Notes: a model not told the origin generated them from the letters alone. 38,385 bases of DNA from Kitasatospora xanthocidica (GCF_014656195.1 NZ_BNBY01000051.1:1-38385), one strand, 5' to 3'; shown: positions 20,397 to 31,116, numbered from the stretch's first letter. Made by a program: numbers and translations.

Positions 20397-20464
20397 ACCG
20401 GTCGCAGGGCCTGAACCGGCCGCAAGGGCTGGACTGGTCGCAAGGGCCGGACCGGCCGCCCGGC
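20393..20464 (+). repeat. 18-bp tandem repeat anchored on the secA stop codon
   Basis: There are four 18-bp units: 20393-20410, 20411-20428, 20429-20446 and 20447-20464 (consensus ctgaaccggccgcaaggg). Units 1 and 2 both contain ctgaaccgg, and the first TGA is the secA stop. The coding sequence just before it (ccgcaaggg) matches the tail of a unit, so the array starts inside the gene's last codons. Confidence 0.85.
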
Positions 20465-20533
20465 CGGTGGCCGTGGGACCGCAGGCAGGACGCCGAGCAG
20501 GGCGCCGCTCCCGTACGGGGGTGGCGCCCTGCG

Positions 20534-20578
20534 CCGTTCCCCGGGCCGCCGTTCCCCGGGCCGCCGTTCCCCGGGCCG
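20534..20578 (-). repeat. 15-bp tandem repeat downstream of the Rv3235-like gene
   Basis: There are three exact copies of ccgttccccgggccg (20534-20548, 20549-20563 and 20564-20578). They lie 19 nt past the stop of the minus-strand Rv3235-like gene, in the convergent gap with secA. Confidence 0.85.
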
Positions 20579-20596
20579 CCGTGCGGCCGTGCGCCG

Positions 20597-21064
20597 TCAT
20601 CGGGCCTCCACGGCGGTGCACTGCCACTGCCCGGCCGGGCCGCGCTGCTCCAGCCGGAAGGCGACCATGTGGTGCCGCCGGCCGAGGTCGACCCGGACGC
20701 AGGCCTCGACCGCGTCGGGCGAGGGCGAGCGGTCGTGGACCGGGCCGAGCCGGGGCCGGTCGGCGGCCCCGCCGCGGCGCAGCGCGCCGATCCGCACCAG
20801 CGAGGCGAGCTGCCCGTAGCCGTCCAGGCTGGTGTGCCGCATCAGCTGACCGGAGGGCCGGGCGCCGGTGAGCACCTCGACCAGCTGGTGGGCGAACCGG
20901 GAGGCCAGCGCGCGGGGGTCGTGCCCGGGGTCGCCGGCGCAAGCGGCGCGGGGGTGCCGGGGACGGCGTCCGGCCGGGTCGCAGCCGCCGTCGACGGTGC
21001 GCGGGCGGCGGTGCGGACGGGCGGGGAGGCGGGCGGGGAGGCGGGCGGGGAGGTGGGCGGTCAC
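20597..21064 (-). CDS. Rv3235 family protein
   Basis: The 155-residue protein resembles the Rv3235 family (DUF6459 type), whose genes sit next to secA in many actinobacteria. The conserved part is residues about 55-150 (ASRFAHQLVEVLTGARPSGQL, then a strand-rich segment ending AFRLEQRGPAGQWQCTAVEA). The N-terminus has a low-complexity LPARLPARLPARP run from a 12-bp DNA repeat (about 21021-21056). The GTG at 21064 has AGGAG 7 nt upstream. The function is unknown; gene position hints at a link with secretion, which is inference only. Confidence 0.82.
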   Translation of the reverse strand: MTAHLPARLPARLPARPHRRPRTVDGGCDPAGRRPRHPRAACAGDPGHDPRALASRFAHQLVEVLTGARPSGQLMRHTSLDGYGQLASLVRIGALRRGGAADRPRLGPVHDRSPSPDAVEACVRVDLGRRHHMVAFRLEQRGPAGQWQCTAVEAR

Positions 21065-21406
21065 GACGGCTCCTCGACGGGGTGGTGCGGGTACGGACGG
21101 GTCCAGGCTGGTGGTGCCCCAGGTGCGGCGGCAACGGCTTTCCGGGGCGCCCCGAGCCGGGCTCCGGTGTCACCTATCCGGGTGAACGGGCCAGTGCGGC
21201 GAAGGGCCGGTGAGGCGGTCCCGAGGCGCTCGGTTGACGTGGCGGAGCGCCCCGTACGGCTCGAAAGGGGACGTTCCGGCCGGGCCGCACCGGGGGGCGG
21301 CGCGGCGCCGCCGCGTTGCGACGCCCCGGACCGGCGCGCACCATCGGAGCCTGACCGGGAACCGCGGGGAGCGGGACAGCCGCCCCCACGACGACGGGCG
21401 GCCGGT
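21065..21406. other. 342-bp divergent gap without a gene
   Basis: This region lies between the Rv3235-like gene and the patatin-like gene. TTGACG (21234-21239), a 15-nt spacer and TACGGC (21255-21260) form a weak plus-strand promoter candidate about 150 bp before the patatin-like gene. The long open frames crossing it lack the codon bias and conserved motifs of a gene. I see nothing else clear. Confidence 0.35.
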
Positions 21407-22648
21407 ATGACGACACGGGTAGCAGCAACGGTGCCGGCCCCGGTGGCCGCGGGCACCGCCCCGCCCACCGGGGGCGCACCCCGGCGGGGCCTGGTGCTGG
21501 GCGGCGGCGGGATGCTCGGCGCGGCCTGGACGGTCGGTGCGCTGTGCGCCGTCGAGGAGGCCACCGGGCAGCCGCCGGGCGACGCCGACCTCCTGCTCGG
21601 AACCTCGGCCGGCGCCATCCTCGCCGCGCTGCTGTCCGGCGGCGTGCGCCCCGAGCAGCTGCGCGACCACCAGCGGGGCCTGCCGATCACCGAAGGCCCG
21701 CTGGCCGGGGTGGTCTTCGACTACGACACCGCCGTCGGCGGCGCGCTGCCGCCCCGTCCCCGGGCCGGCATCGGCTCGCCCGGCCTGCTGCGCGACGCCG
21801 TCCGGCACCCGCGCGAGTACCCGCTGCTGACCATGGTCTCGGCGATGGCGCCGCACGGCCGGGGCTCGCTGGCGCCGGTCGGCGAACTGGTGCGCGGCCT
21901 GCTCGGCCCGGGCGGCTGGCCGGCCCCGGACGCGGCCGCGGACGCGGTGGGCCCGGGCGCGGACTCGGAGGCGGGGGGCCCGGGCGCGGACTCGGAGGCG
22001 GTGGGCCCGGCGGCGAGTACGGTCCCGGGCGCGGCGCTGCGGGTGGCCGCCGTGGACTACCGCAGCGGCCACCGGGTGGTCTTCGGCGACCCGGACGCCC
22101 CGGCGGTCCCGGTCGCCGACGCGGTGATGGCCTCCTGCGCGATCCCCGGCTGGTTCGCGCCGGTGCGCCTGGACGGCTCGGCGTACGTGGACGGCGGCTG
22201 CTGGTCGGCCACCAACGCCGACCTGCTGCTCGGCCGCGGCCTGGACGAGGTGTACGTGCTGGCCCCGATGGCCCTGCGGCTGGACCCCAGGCCCGAGCGG
22301 CCCGGGCGCGCCGAGGGGGCCGGGCGTGCCGAGGGTTCCGGGCGCGAGGGTTCCGGGCCGCTCGACCGCGGGCGCGACACCCTGGCCGCGCTGCGCGAGT
22401 GGCGCGCCCGGGACCGCCCGCGCGGCGTGCTGGCCCAGCTGGTCAGCCGCTACCGCCGTGCCGTCACCCGGCAGCTGCTGCGCGAGGCCGCGCTGCTGCG
22501 GGCCGAGGGCGTCCGGGTGCGGCTGCTCGCGCCGACCCTGGCCGACCTCGCGGTGGCGGGCCCGAACATGATGGACCCGGCCCGCCGCGGCGCCGTCCTG
22601 GAGAGCGCCCTGCGCACCAGCCGGGAGGCGCTGCGGGCCGCCCGGTGA
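21407..22648 (+). CDS. Patatin-like phospholipase family protein
   Basis: The 413-residue enzyme has the patatin signatures: oxyanion motif GLVLGGGGMLGAAW (residues 28-41), nucleophile elbow LLGTSAGAI with Ser67, and the aspartate of the dyad in YVDGGCW. These predict serine acyl hydrolase activity on lipids, probably cytosolic or membrane-associated, with no signal peptide. Two low-complexity inserts are present: a twofold 27-bp DNA repeat encoding PGADSEA(V/G)G (about 21945-22010) and an RAEG/SGREG stretch (about 22300-22365). The ATG at 21407 follows homologues' length, but its ribosome site is weak. Confidence 0.9.
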   Translation: MTTRVAATVPAPVAAGTAPPTGGAPRRGLVLGGGGMLGAAWTVGALCAVEEATGQPPGDADLLLGTSAGAILAALLSGGVRPEQLRDHQRGLPITEGPLAGVVFDYDTAVGGALPPRPRAGIGSPGLLRDAVRHPREYPLLTMVSAMAPHGRGSLAPVGELVRGLLGPGGWPAPDAAADAVGPGADSEAGGPGADSEAVGPAASTVPGAALRVAAVDYRSGHRVVFGDPDAPAVPVADAVMASCAIPGWFAPVRLDGSAYVDGGCWSATNADLLLGRGLDEVYVLAPMALRLDPRPERPGRAEGAGRAEGSGREGSGPLDRGRDTLAALREWRARDRPRGVLAQLVSRYRRAVTRQLLREAALLRAEGVRVRLLAPTLADLAVAGPNMMDPARRGAVLESALRTSREALRAAR

Positions 22649-22766
22649 TCGGTCGGGATCCCGGACCGGAGGTGATCACGGGAGCCCCGCGGCGCTTATT
22701 CTTGGGGCGCTGGGGAATCCGTTCCGCTGGACCGGGACCGCTGGACCGAACCGGAGAGTGCCACCG

Positions 22767-23276
22767 ATGCGCGTGTACCTGCCCACCACCCTGTCCGGCC
22801 TGGCGGCGGCGCACGAGGGCGGTGCCCTGGACCAGTCCGCGGCGTACGCCGTGACGCCCGCGCTGCGCGAGTGGTACGTCAGCGACGACCTCGAGGAGCT
22901 GGAGTACGCGGCGCTGAACCGGGCCGCCCAGTCCTCCCTGCGGCTGCTGGCCGCCGACCCGGACGCCCCGCGCCGCCGGGTCGTGGTGGCGCTGGACGTG
23001 GCCGACGCGTCCGTACGGCCCTTCCCGGGCGACGAGTACCAGGACCAGGCCTCGCTCGGCCGGGTGGTGCTGGCCGGCCCGGTGCGGCTGGCCAAGGCGG
23101 CCGCGGTGCACGCCGACGTGGCCGACGACGAGGTGGTCACGGACGTCGCGGCAGCGGTGGCGGCGGTGGCCGCGGCCGACGCGGGCGACCAGGACGCCCA
23201 GTTCACCGTGGACGGCGCCGAGGACCACGACCTGCTCTGGTTCGCGACCCAGGAGATCCCCTCGCTGCTCGCCTGA
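22767..23276 (+). CDS. DUF6912 family protein
   Basis: This 169-residue protein starts MRVYLPTTLSGL, typical of a conserved actinobacterial family of unknown function (DUF6912) found downstream of secA. It has no signal peptide or membrane helix. The middle is Ala/Val/Asp-rich (DVAAAVAAVAAADAGDQDA), and the end is DLLWFATQEIPSLL. The ATG at 22767 has GGAGAG 9 nt upstream. Its stop codon lies within a 13-bp tandem repeat. I cannot assign a role. Confidence 0.85.
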   Translation: MRVYLPTTLSGLAAAHEGGALDQSAAYAVTPALREWYVSDDLEELEYAALNRAAQSSLRLLAADPDAPRRRVVVALDVADASVRPFPGDEYQDQASLGRVVLAGPVRLAKAAAVHADVADDEVVTDVAAAVAAVAAADAGDQDAQFTVDGAEDHDLLWFATQEIPSLLA

Positions 23277-23323
23277 GCGCGGCGCCCGAGCGCGGCGCCT
23301 GAGCGCGGCGCCCGAGCTCGGCC
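23272..23323 (+). repeat. 13-bp tandem repeat anchored on the DUF6912 stop codon
   Basis: Four 13-bp units (23272-23284, 23285-23297, 23298-23310 and 23311-23323) alternate cctgagcgcggcg and cccgagcgcggcg. The TGA in the first unit is the gene's stop, and unit 3 carries a copy. Confidence 0.85.
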
Positions 23324-23391
23324 CCGGGCGGGGCCCCCGCGTGAGCTCCGCCCTACCGGTCCGCCGACGCCCGGCGTTACCGTTGTCCCCC

Positions 23392-24048
23392 GTGCGCACT
23401 CACATCGTTTGGGACTGGAACGGCACTCTCTTCCACGACATGGAAGCGGTGCTCGGGGCGAGCAACGCCGCTTTCGAGACCATCGGCGTCGGGCCGATGA
23501 GCCTGCGGGAGTACCGCGAGCAGTACGAGATCCCGATCCCGCGGTTCTACCAGCGGCTGCTGGGCCGCGCGCCCTCCCAGGAGGAGTGGCTGAAGCTGGA
23601 CGAGGCCTTCCACGACCGCTACCGCGAGCTGAGCGAGGCCTGCGGGCTGACCGAGGGCGCGCGCGAGCTGATGGACGGCTGGCGGGCGGCCGGGCACAGC
23701 CAGTCGCTGCTGTCGCTGTACGTGCACGAGAAGCTGGTGCCGCTGGTCGACACCTTCGGTCTGACCGGCCACTTCCTGCGGGTGGACGGCCGTAGCGGCC
23801 CGGCCGGCGGGCAGAAGGCGGAGCACCTGGTCCGCCACCTGGCCGCGCTCGGCGAGCAGGTGGACCCGGCCCGTACGGTCCTGATCGGCGACGCCGCGGA
23901 CGACGCCCTGGCGGCGCTCAGCGTGGGCGCGCACGCGGTGCTGTACACCGGCGGCTCGCACACCCGGGAGAAGCTGGAGCCGGTCGGCGTCCCGGTGGTG
24001 GACAGCCTGGCCGAGGCGGTCGAGCTGGCGGGCCGGCTGGCCGGCTGA
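23392..24048 (+). CDS. HAD family hydrolase
   Basis: The 218-residue haloacid-dehalogenase-type protein has motif I VWDWNGTLFHD (nucleophile D8), a helical cap, and a lysine region (GGQKAEHL). Motif IV is VLIGDAADDALAA. In motif I the usual second aspartate (DxD) is asparagine (D8-W-N10); this DWNGT form is seen in a subset of HAD proteins and may alter or weaken general-acid catalysis. The substrate is unknown. A GTG at 23392 is chosen; it has no ribosome site, but TACCGT (23378-23383) lies 8 nt upstream, which fits a leaderless transcript. A GTG at 23341 is the alternative. Confidence 0.86.
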   Translation: MRTHIVWDWNGTLFHDMEAVLGASNAAFETIGVGPMSLREYREQYEIPIPRFYQRLLGRAPSQEEWLKLDEAFHDRYRELSEACGLTEGARELMDGWRAAGHSQSLLSLYVHEKLVPLVDTFGLTGHFLRVDGRSGPAGGQKAEHLVRHLAALGEQVDPARTVLIGDAADDALAALSVGAHAVLYTGGSHTREKLEPVGVPVVDSLAEAVELAGRLAG

Positions 24049-24054
24049 CCGGCT
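24031..24054 (+). repeat. 8-bp tandem repeat across the HAD gene stop codon
   Basis: There are three 8-bp units, ggccggct, ggccggct and gaccggct (24031-24054). The gene's TGA (24046-24048) is inside, and a second TGA follows at 24054-24056 in register with the repeat. Confidence 0.65.
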
Positions 24055-24158
24055 GAGCGAGCTTCCGGAGCGGGCCGAACGGCGACCCGGACGACGGCCC
24101 GCAGTGGCGGGCGCCACGTCCGCCGTCCGCGTGTCTGAGCGGGCGGATCGGGCCGCCG

Positions 24159-24176
24159 CTGGTCAGGCTGGACCAG
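24159..24176. promoter_or_regulatory. Inverted repeat upstream of pruA
   Basis: CTGGTC (24159-24164) and GACCAG (24171-24176) form an inverted repeat with a 6-nt spacer, 60 bp before the pruA start. Direct copies of gggcccgtc follow nearby (about 24176 and 24199). It could be an operator for a proline-catabolism regulator; there is no direct evidence. Confidence 0.35.
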
Positions 24177-24236
24177 GGCCCGTCCCGTGGGTCGGGTAGG
24201 GCCCGTCACCCGATCAGCCAGCCGGACGGAGCCGCC

Positions 24237-25868
<1,632 letters not shown>

Positions 25869-25890
25869 GAGTGAACATCAGCCTCCGGTT

Positions 25891-25905
25891 TGGACATGCT
25901 GTCCA
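25891..25905. promoter_or_regulatory. Perfect 6-3-6 palindrome between pruA and the glutamate dehydrogenase gene
   Basis: TGGACA (25891-25896), TGC, TGTCCA (25900-25905) form a perfect dyad 23 nt after the pruA stop and 253 nt before the next start. The size suits a dimeric repressor or activator. The cognate protein cannot be named from sequence. Confidence 0.45.
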
Positions 25906-25999
25906 GGACGGACCCGACATCCTGCAGCTTTGCGCCTCCCCGTCCCTGTGCACCTTCGATTGATCCGGTTAGGCTGGCTGGCGTCGTCGGGTGGCTTGC

Positions 26000-26018
26000 A
26001 GGACGAACGTGTCGTCCT
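26000..26018. promoter_or_regulatory. Inverted repeat just upstream of the leader ORF
   Basis: AGGACGA (26000-26006) and TCGTCCT (26012-26018) form a 7-bp stem with a 5-nt loop. It lies 7 nt before the ribosome site at 26026. In RNA it would form a hairpin beside that site; in DNA it could be an operator. Confidence 0.45.
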
Positions 26019-26038
26019 ACCCACTGGGAGGACGTTTC

Positions 26039-26260
26039 ATGCGCGCCATGAGCCCCTTTCAGTCGGATAGTGCGGCAGGATTGCGGCTGACCCGGCGGTG
26101 TACATCCACACACCACCACCGAGTCACGCAACGGCGCGCGACAGGAGCCAAGAAGTCATGCAGACCAAGCTGGACGCAGCCAAGGCCGAACTGCTCAAGA
26201 AGGCAGCCGCAGCCGCTGAGAACAGCCAGGTGGGGGGAGCGGCGCCCGGGGAAGGTCTGA
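26039..26260 (+). CDS. Possible leader ORF overlapping the gdh start
   Basis: An ATG at 26039 is preceded by GGGAGG (26026-26031) with 7-nt spacing, one of the best ribosome sites in the window. The frame encodes up to 73 residues (MRAMSPFQSDSAAGLRLTRR...) and runs 103 bp into the glutamate dehydrogenase gene in another frame. It has three consecutive His codons near residue 23. The part inside the downstream gene is only a shadow frame, so the peptide itself may not matter. Translation of the leader could gate translation of the dehydrogenase. Alternatively the site is fortuitous. No homologue is recognised. Confidence 0.3.
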   Translation: MRAMSPFQSDSAAGLRLTRRCTSTHHHRVTQRRATGAKKSCRPSWTQPRPNCSRRQPQPLRTARWGERRPGKV

Positions 26261-29200
26261 GCAACGGCGCTCTGACCGCGTACCTGCACCACTACTACCT
26301 CCACACCGCTCCCGAGGACCTGGTCGACCGCGACCCGGTCGACGTCTACGGGGCGGCGGCCTCCCACTACCGGCTGGGCCTCAAGCGCCCGCAGGGCACC
26401 GCCGAGGTGCGGGTCCACACCCCCTCGGTGGAGGAGAACGGCTGGTCCTGCGGCCACACGGTCGTCGAGGTCGTCACCGACGACATGTCCTTCCTGGTCG
26501 ACTCCGTCACCAACGAGCTGTCCCGCCAGGACCGCGGCATCCACATCGTGATCCACCCCCAGCTGGTCGTCCGCCGTGACATCACCGGCAAGCTGCTGGA
26601 GATCCTGGACGTCGACGCCTGCTCCCGCAGCCAGGCCGCCGGCACCGAGTGGCCGGCCGACGCGACCGTCGAGTCGTGGATGCACATCGAGATCGACCGC
26701 GAGACCGACCGCGACGACCTGCGCGCCATCGAGTCCGACCTGCGCCGCGTGCTCGGCGACGTCCGCGAGGTCGTCGAGGACTGGGGCAAGATGCGCGAGA
26801 GCGCCCTGCGCCTGGCCGACGAGCTGGCCGAGCAGCCCCCGGCCGGCCTGCCCGAGCAGGAGGTCGGCGAGGCCTGGGAGCTGATGCGCTGGCTCGCCGA
26901 CGACCACTTCACCTTCCTCGGCTACCGCGAGTACGACCTGGTCGAGCACGAGGGCGAAGAGGTCCTCAAGGCCGTCGCCGGGACGGGCCTGGGCATCCTG
27001 CGCTCCGACCCGCACAGCCACGACGACCGCCACCACGCCGTCAGCGAGGCCTTCGGCCGGCTCTCCGCCCCGGTGCGCGCCAAGGCCCACGAGAAGAAGC
27101 TGCTCGTCCTCACCAAGGCCAACAGCCGTGCCACCGTGCACCGCCCGGCCTACCTGGACTACGTCGGCGTGAAGAAGTTCAACGCCGCCGGCGAGCCGAT
27201 CGGCGAGCGCCGCTTCCTCGGCCTGTTCTCCTCCGCCGCCTACACCGAGTCGGTCACCCGCATCCCGGTCGTGCGCCGCAAGGTCCAGGCGGTGCTGGAC
27301 GAGTCCGGCTTCTCCGGCGAGAGCCACGACGGCCGCGACCTGCTGCAGATCATGGAGACCTTCCCGCGGGACGAGATCTTCCAGACCCCGGCCTCCGAGC
27401 TGCTCTCCATCGCCACCAGCGTGCTCTACCTGCAGGAGCGCCGTAAGCTGCGCCTCTTCCTGCGCCAGGACGAGTACGGGCGCTACTTCTCCGCGTTCAT
27501 CTACCTGCCGCGCGACCGCTACACCACGCGGATCCGGCTGCTGCTCACCGACATCCTCAAGGAAGAGCTGAACGGCGCCACCATCGACTACACGGTGTAC
27601 GCCACCGAGTCGGTGCTGACCCGTCTGCACTTCGTGGTCCGGGTCGCCCCGGGCACCGAGCTGCCGCGGCTCAGCGACTCCGACATCGAGCGGATCGAGA
27701 ACCGGCTGGCCGAGGCCGCCCGGTTCTGGATGGACGGCTTCCACGACCAGCTGCACGTCGAACTGGGCGAGGAGCGGGCCGCCGAACTCGGCCACAAGTA
27801 CGCCAACGCCTTCCCCGACGGCTACCGCGCCGACTTCCCGCCGCGCACCGCCGTCGCCGACATCAAGCAGATCGAGTCGCTGCACGGCGAGGGCGACTTC
27901 CGCCTGAACCTGTACCAGCCGGTCGGCGCCGGCGACGACGAGCGCCGCTTCAAGATCTACCGGGTCGGCGGCCCGATCTCGCTCACCGAGGTCCTGCCGG
28001 TGCTCCAGCGCCTGGGCGTCGAGGTGCTCGACGAGCACCCGTACGCGCTGCGCCGCTCCGACGCCACCACCGCGTGGGTCTACGACTTCGGCCTGAAGCT
28101 GCGCGAGGCCACCGAGCTCAACGACGAGGCCCGCGAGCGCTTCCAGGAGACCTTCGCCGCCACCTGGACCGGCAAGGCCGAGAACGACGGCTTCAACGAG
28201 CTGGTGCTGACCGCCGGGCTGACCTGGCGCCAGGCGATGATGCTCCGCGCGTACGCCAAGTACCTGCGCCAGGCGGGCTCCACGTTCTCCCAGGACTACA
28301 TGGAGGACGCGCTCCGCAACAACACCCACACCACCCGGCTGCTGGTCAACCTGTTCGAGGCCCGGCTGAGCCCCAGCCACCGCTCGGGCGCCCTGGAGCT
28401 GACCGAGGGCATCCTGGAGGAGCTGTCCGGCGCGCTCGACGAGGTCGTCTCGCTGGACGAGGACCGCATCCTGCGCTCCTTCCTGAACCTCATCAAGGCC
28501 ACCCTGCGGACCAACTTCTTCCAGCACGCCGGTGACGGCGAGTGGCACTCCTACGTGTCGATGAAGTTCGACCCGAAGGCCGTCCCGGACCTGCCGGCCC
28601 CGCGCCCGGCGTTCGAGATCTGGGTCTACTCGCCGCAGGTCGAGGGCGTGCACCTGCGCTTCGGCAAGGTCGCCCGCGGCGGTCTGCGCTGGTCCGACCG
28701 GCGCGAGGACTTCCGCACCGAGATCCTCGGCCTGGTCAAGGCCCAGATGGTCAAGAACACCGTGATCGTGCCGGTCGGCGCCAAGGGCGGCTTCGTCGCC
28801 AAGCAGCTGCCGGACCCGTCGGTGGACCGCGACGCCTGGCTGGCCGAGGGCGTCTCCTCGTACAAGACCTTCATCTCGGCGCTGCTGGACATCACCGACA
28901 ACCTGGTCGGCGGCGAGGTCGTGCACCCCGCCGACGTGGTCCGCCACGACGAGGACGACACCTACCTCGTCGTCGCCGCCGACAAGGGCACCGCGACCTT
29001 CTCCGACATCGCCAACGGCGTCGCGGAGTCGTACGGCTTCTGGCTGGGCGACGCGTTCGCCTCCGGCGGCTCGGCCGGCTACGACCACAAGGGCATGGGC
29101 ATCACCGCCCGCGGCGCCTGGGAGTCGGTCAAGCGCAACTTCCGCGAGCTCGGCGTCGACACCCAGTCCGAGGACTTCACCGTCGTCGGCATCGGCGACA

Positions 29201-31104
29201 TGTCCGGCGACGTCTTCGGCAACGGCATGCTGCTCAGCGAGCACATCCGCCTGGTCGCCGCCTTCGACCACCGCCACATCTTCCTCGACCCGAACCCGGA
29301 GGCGGCCGCCTCGTACGCCGAGCGCCGCCGCCTGTTCGACCTGCCGCGCAGCTCCTGGGACGACTACGACAAGTCGCTGATCTCCGCCGGCGGCGGGGTC
29401 TTCCCGCGCAGCGCCAAGTCGATCCAGCTGACCTCGCAGGTCCGGACCGCCCTCGGCATCACGGAGAGCCGGCTCACCCCGGCCGAGCTGATGAAGGCGA
29501 TCCTGCAGGCGCCCGTCGACCTGTTCTGGAACGGCGGCATCGGCACCTACGTCAAGGCCTCCGCCGAGACCAACGCCGAGGTCGGCGACAAGTCCAACGA
29601 CGCGATCCGCGTCAACGGCGAGCAGGTCCGGGCCCGGGTCATCGGCGAGGGCGGCAACCTCGGCTGCACCCAGCTCGGCCGCATCGAGTACGCGGCCACC
29701 GGCGGCCCGGAGGGCACCGGCGGCTGGATCAACACCGACGCGATCGACAACTCGGCCGGTGTGGACACCTCGGACCACGAGGTCAACATCAAGATCCTGC
29801 TCAACCAGGTCGTCGCCGAGGGCGACATGACGGTCAAGCAGCGCAACGTCCTGCTGGCCGAGATGACCGACGAGGTCGGCCACCTGGTGCTGCGCAACAA
29901 CTACGCGCAGAACGTGGTGCTGGCCAACGCCGTCGCCCAGGCGCACAGCATGGTCAACGTCCACGCCCGGATGATCAACCGCTTCGAGGCGGCCGGCCGC
30001 CTCGACCGGGCGCTGGAGTTCCTGCCCACCGACCGCCAGATCCGCGAGCGCCAGCAGAACGGCCGCGGGCTCTCCCAGCCCGAGATGTCCGTGCTGCTCG
30101 CCTACACCAAGATCATCCTGGCCGACGAGCTGCTCGCCACCGACCTCCCCGACGACCCGTACTTCCGCGCCGCGCTGCACGACTACTTCCCCAGCGCGCT
30201 GCGGGCCCGGTTCGCCGACGCGATCGACGGCCACGCGCTGCGCCGCGAGATCATCACCACGCTGATCGTCAACGACACGATCAACCGCGGTGGCTGCACC
30301 TTCGCCTTCCGCCTGAAGGAGGAGACCGGCGCGACCTACGAGGAGATCGCCCGGACGCACACCGCCGCGCGGGCCGTCTTCGGCCTGGAGACGATCTGGG
30401 GCGAGATCGAGGGCCTGGACAACCAGGTCCCGGCCCGGGTGCAGACCAAGATGCGCCTGCACTCGCGCCGCCTGGTCGAGCGCGCCACCCGGTGGATGCT
30501 CAACAACCGCCGCCAGCCGCTCGACATCGCCGGCACCATCGAGTTCTTCCACGACCGGGTCAACCAGGTCTGGGGCTCGCTGCCCAAGCCGCTCCGCGGC
30601 GAGGACCTGACCTGGTACGAGTCGGTGTACAACGAGCTCGCCTCGGCCGGTGTGCCGGAAGAGCTGGCCACCCGGATCGCCGGCCTCTCCTCGGTCTTCC
30701 CGACCCTGGACATCACCGAGGTCGCGGACCGCTCCGGCAAGGACGTCGCCGAGGTCGCCGAGCTCTACTACGACCTGGGCGACCGGCTCCAGATCTCGCA
30801 CCTGCTCGACCGCATCATCGAACTGCCCCGCACCGACCGCTGGTCGTCGATGGCCCGGGCCTCGATCCGCGAGGACCTCTTCGCGGCGCACGCGGCGCTG
30901 ACCAACGACATCCTGGCCTGCGGCCCCGAGGGCGCCACCCCGGAGGAGCGCTACACCGCCTGGGCGGAGCTCAACGGCACCCTGCTGAACCGCGCCAAGA
31001 GCACCCTCGACGACATAAGGGGTTCGGACAACTACGAGCTGTCCAGCCTCTCGGTCGCGATGCGCGTCATCCGCACGCTGCTGCGCACCGGCTCGATGCG
31101 CTGA
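26158..31104 (+). CDS. gdhB: NAD-specific glutamate dehydrogenase, large 180-kDa class
   Basis: This 1648-residue enzyme belongs to the giant NAD-dependent glutamate dehydrogenase class first described in Streptomyces clavuligerus. It deaminates glutamate to 2-oxoglutarate plus ammonium. The long N-terminal part (residues about 1-700) has ACT-like regulatory modules. The catalytic domain begins near residue 810 with RFGKVARGGLRWSDRREDFR, followed by QMVKNTVIVPVGAKGGFV with the catalytic lysine region near residue 872. The nucleotide-binding portion includes IGDMSGDVFGNGMLLS and DLFWNGGIGTYVKAS. The ATG at 26158 has AGGAG 10 nt upstream, and homologues begin MQTKLD. Together with pruA it completes conversion of P5C to 2-oxoglutarate. 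Confidence 0.97.
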   Translation: MQTKLDAAKAELLKKAAAAAENSQVGGAAPGEGLSNGALTAYLHHYYLHTAPEDLVDRDPVDVYGAAASHYRLGLKRPQGTAEVRVHTPSVEENGWSCGHTVVEVVTDDMSFLVDSVTNELSRQDRGIHIVIHPQLVVRRDITGKLLEILDVDACSRSQAAGTEWPADATVESWMHIEIDRETDRDDLRAIESDLRRVLGDVREVVEDWGKMRESALRLADELAEQPPAGLPEQEVGEAWELMRWLADDHFTFLGYREYDLVEHEGEEVLKAVAGTGLGILRSDPHSHDDRHHAVSEAFGRLSAPVRAKAHEKKLLVLTKANSRATVHRPAYLDYVGVKKFNAAGEPIGERRFLGLFSSAAYTESVTRIPVVRRKVQAVLDESGFSGESHDGRDLLQIMETFPRDEIFQTPASELLSIATSVLYLQERRKLRLFLRQDEYGRYFSAFIYLPRDRYTTRIRLLLTDILKEELNGATIDYTVYATESVLTRLHFVVRVAPGTELPRLSDSDIERIENRLAEAARFWMDGFHDQLHVELGEERAAELGHKYANAFPDGYRADFPPRTAVADIKQIESLHGEGDFRLNLYQPVGAGDDERRFKIYRVGGPISLTEVLPVLQRLGVEVLDEHPYALRRSDATTAWVYDFGLKLREATELNDEARERFQETFAATWTGKAENDGFNELVLTAGLTWRQAMMLRAYAKYLRQAGSTFSQDYMEDALRNNTHTTRLLVNLFEARLSPSHRSGALELTEGILEELSGALDEVVSLDEDRILRSFLNLIKATLRTNFFQHAGDGEWHSYVSMKFDPKAVPDLPAPRPAFEIWVYSPQVEGVHLRFGKVARGGLRWSDRREDFRTEILGLVKAQMVKNTVIVPVGAKGGFVAKQLPDPSVDRDAWLAEGVSSYKTFISALLDITDNLVGGEVVHPADVVRHDEDDTYLVVAADKGTATFSDIANGVAESYGFWLGDAFASGGSAGYDHKGMGITARGAWESVKRNFRELGVDTQSEDFTVVGIGDMSGDVFGNGMLLSEHIRLVAAFDHRHIFLDPNPEAAASYAERRRLFDLPRSSWDDYDKSLISAGGGVFPRSAKSIQLTSQVRTALGITESRLTPAELMKAILQAPVDLFWNGGIGTYVKASAETNAEVGDKSNDAIRVNGEQVRARVIGEGGNLGCTQLGRIEYAATGGPEGTGGWINTDAIDNSAGVDTSDHEVNIKILLNQVVAEGDMTVKQRNVLLAEMTDEVGHLVLRNNYAQNVVLANAVAQAHSMVNVHARMINRFEAAGRLDRALEFLPTDRQIRERQQNGRGLSQPEMSVLLAYTKIILADELLATDLPDDPYFRAALHDYFPSALRARFADAIDGHALRREIITTLIVNDTINRGGCTFAFRLKEETGATYEEIARTHTAARAVFGLETIWGEIEGLDNQVPARVQTKMRLHSRRLVERATRWMLNNRRQPLDIAGTIEFFHDRVNQVWGSLPKPLRGEDLTWYESVYNELASAGVPEELATRIAGLSSVFPTLDITEVADRSGKDVAEVAELYYDLGDRLQISHLLDRIIELPRTDRWSSMARASIREDLFAAHAALTNDILACGPEGATPEERYTAWAELNGTLLNRAKSTLDDIRGSDNYELSSLSVAMRVIRTLLRTGSMR

Positions 31105-31116
31105 CGGACAGCCGCA

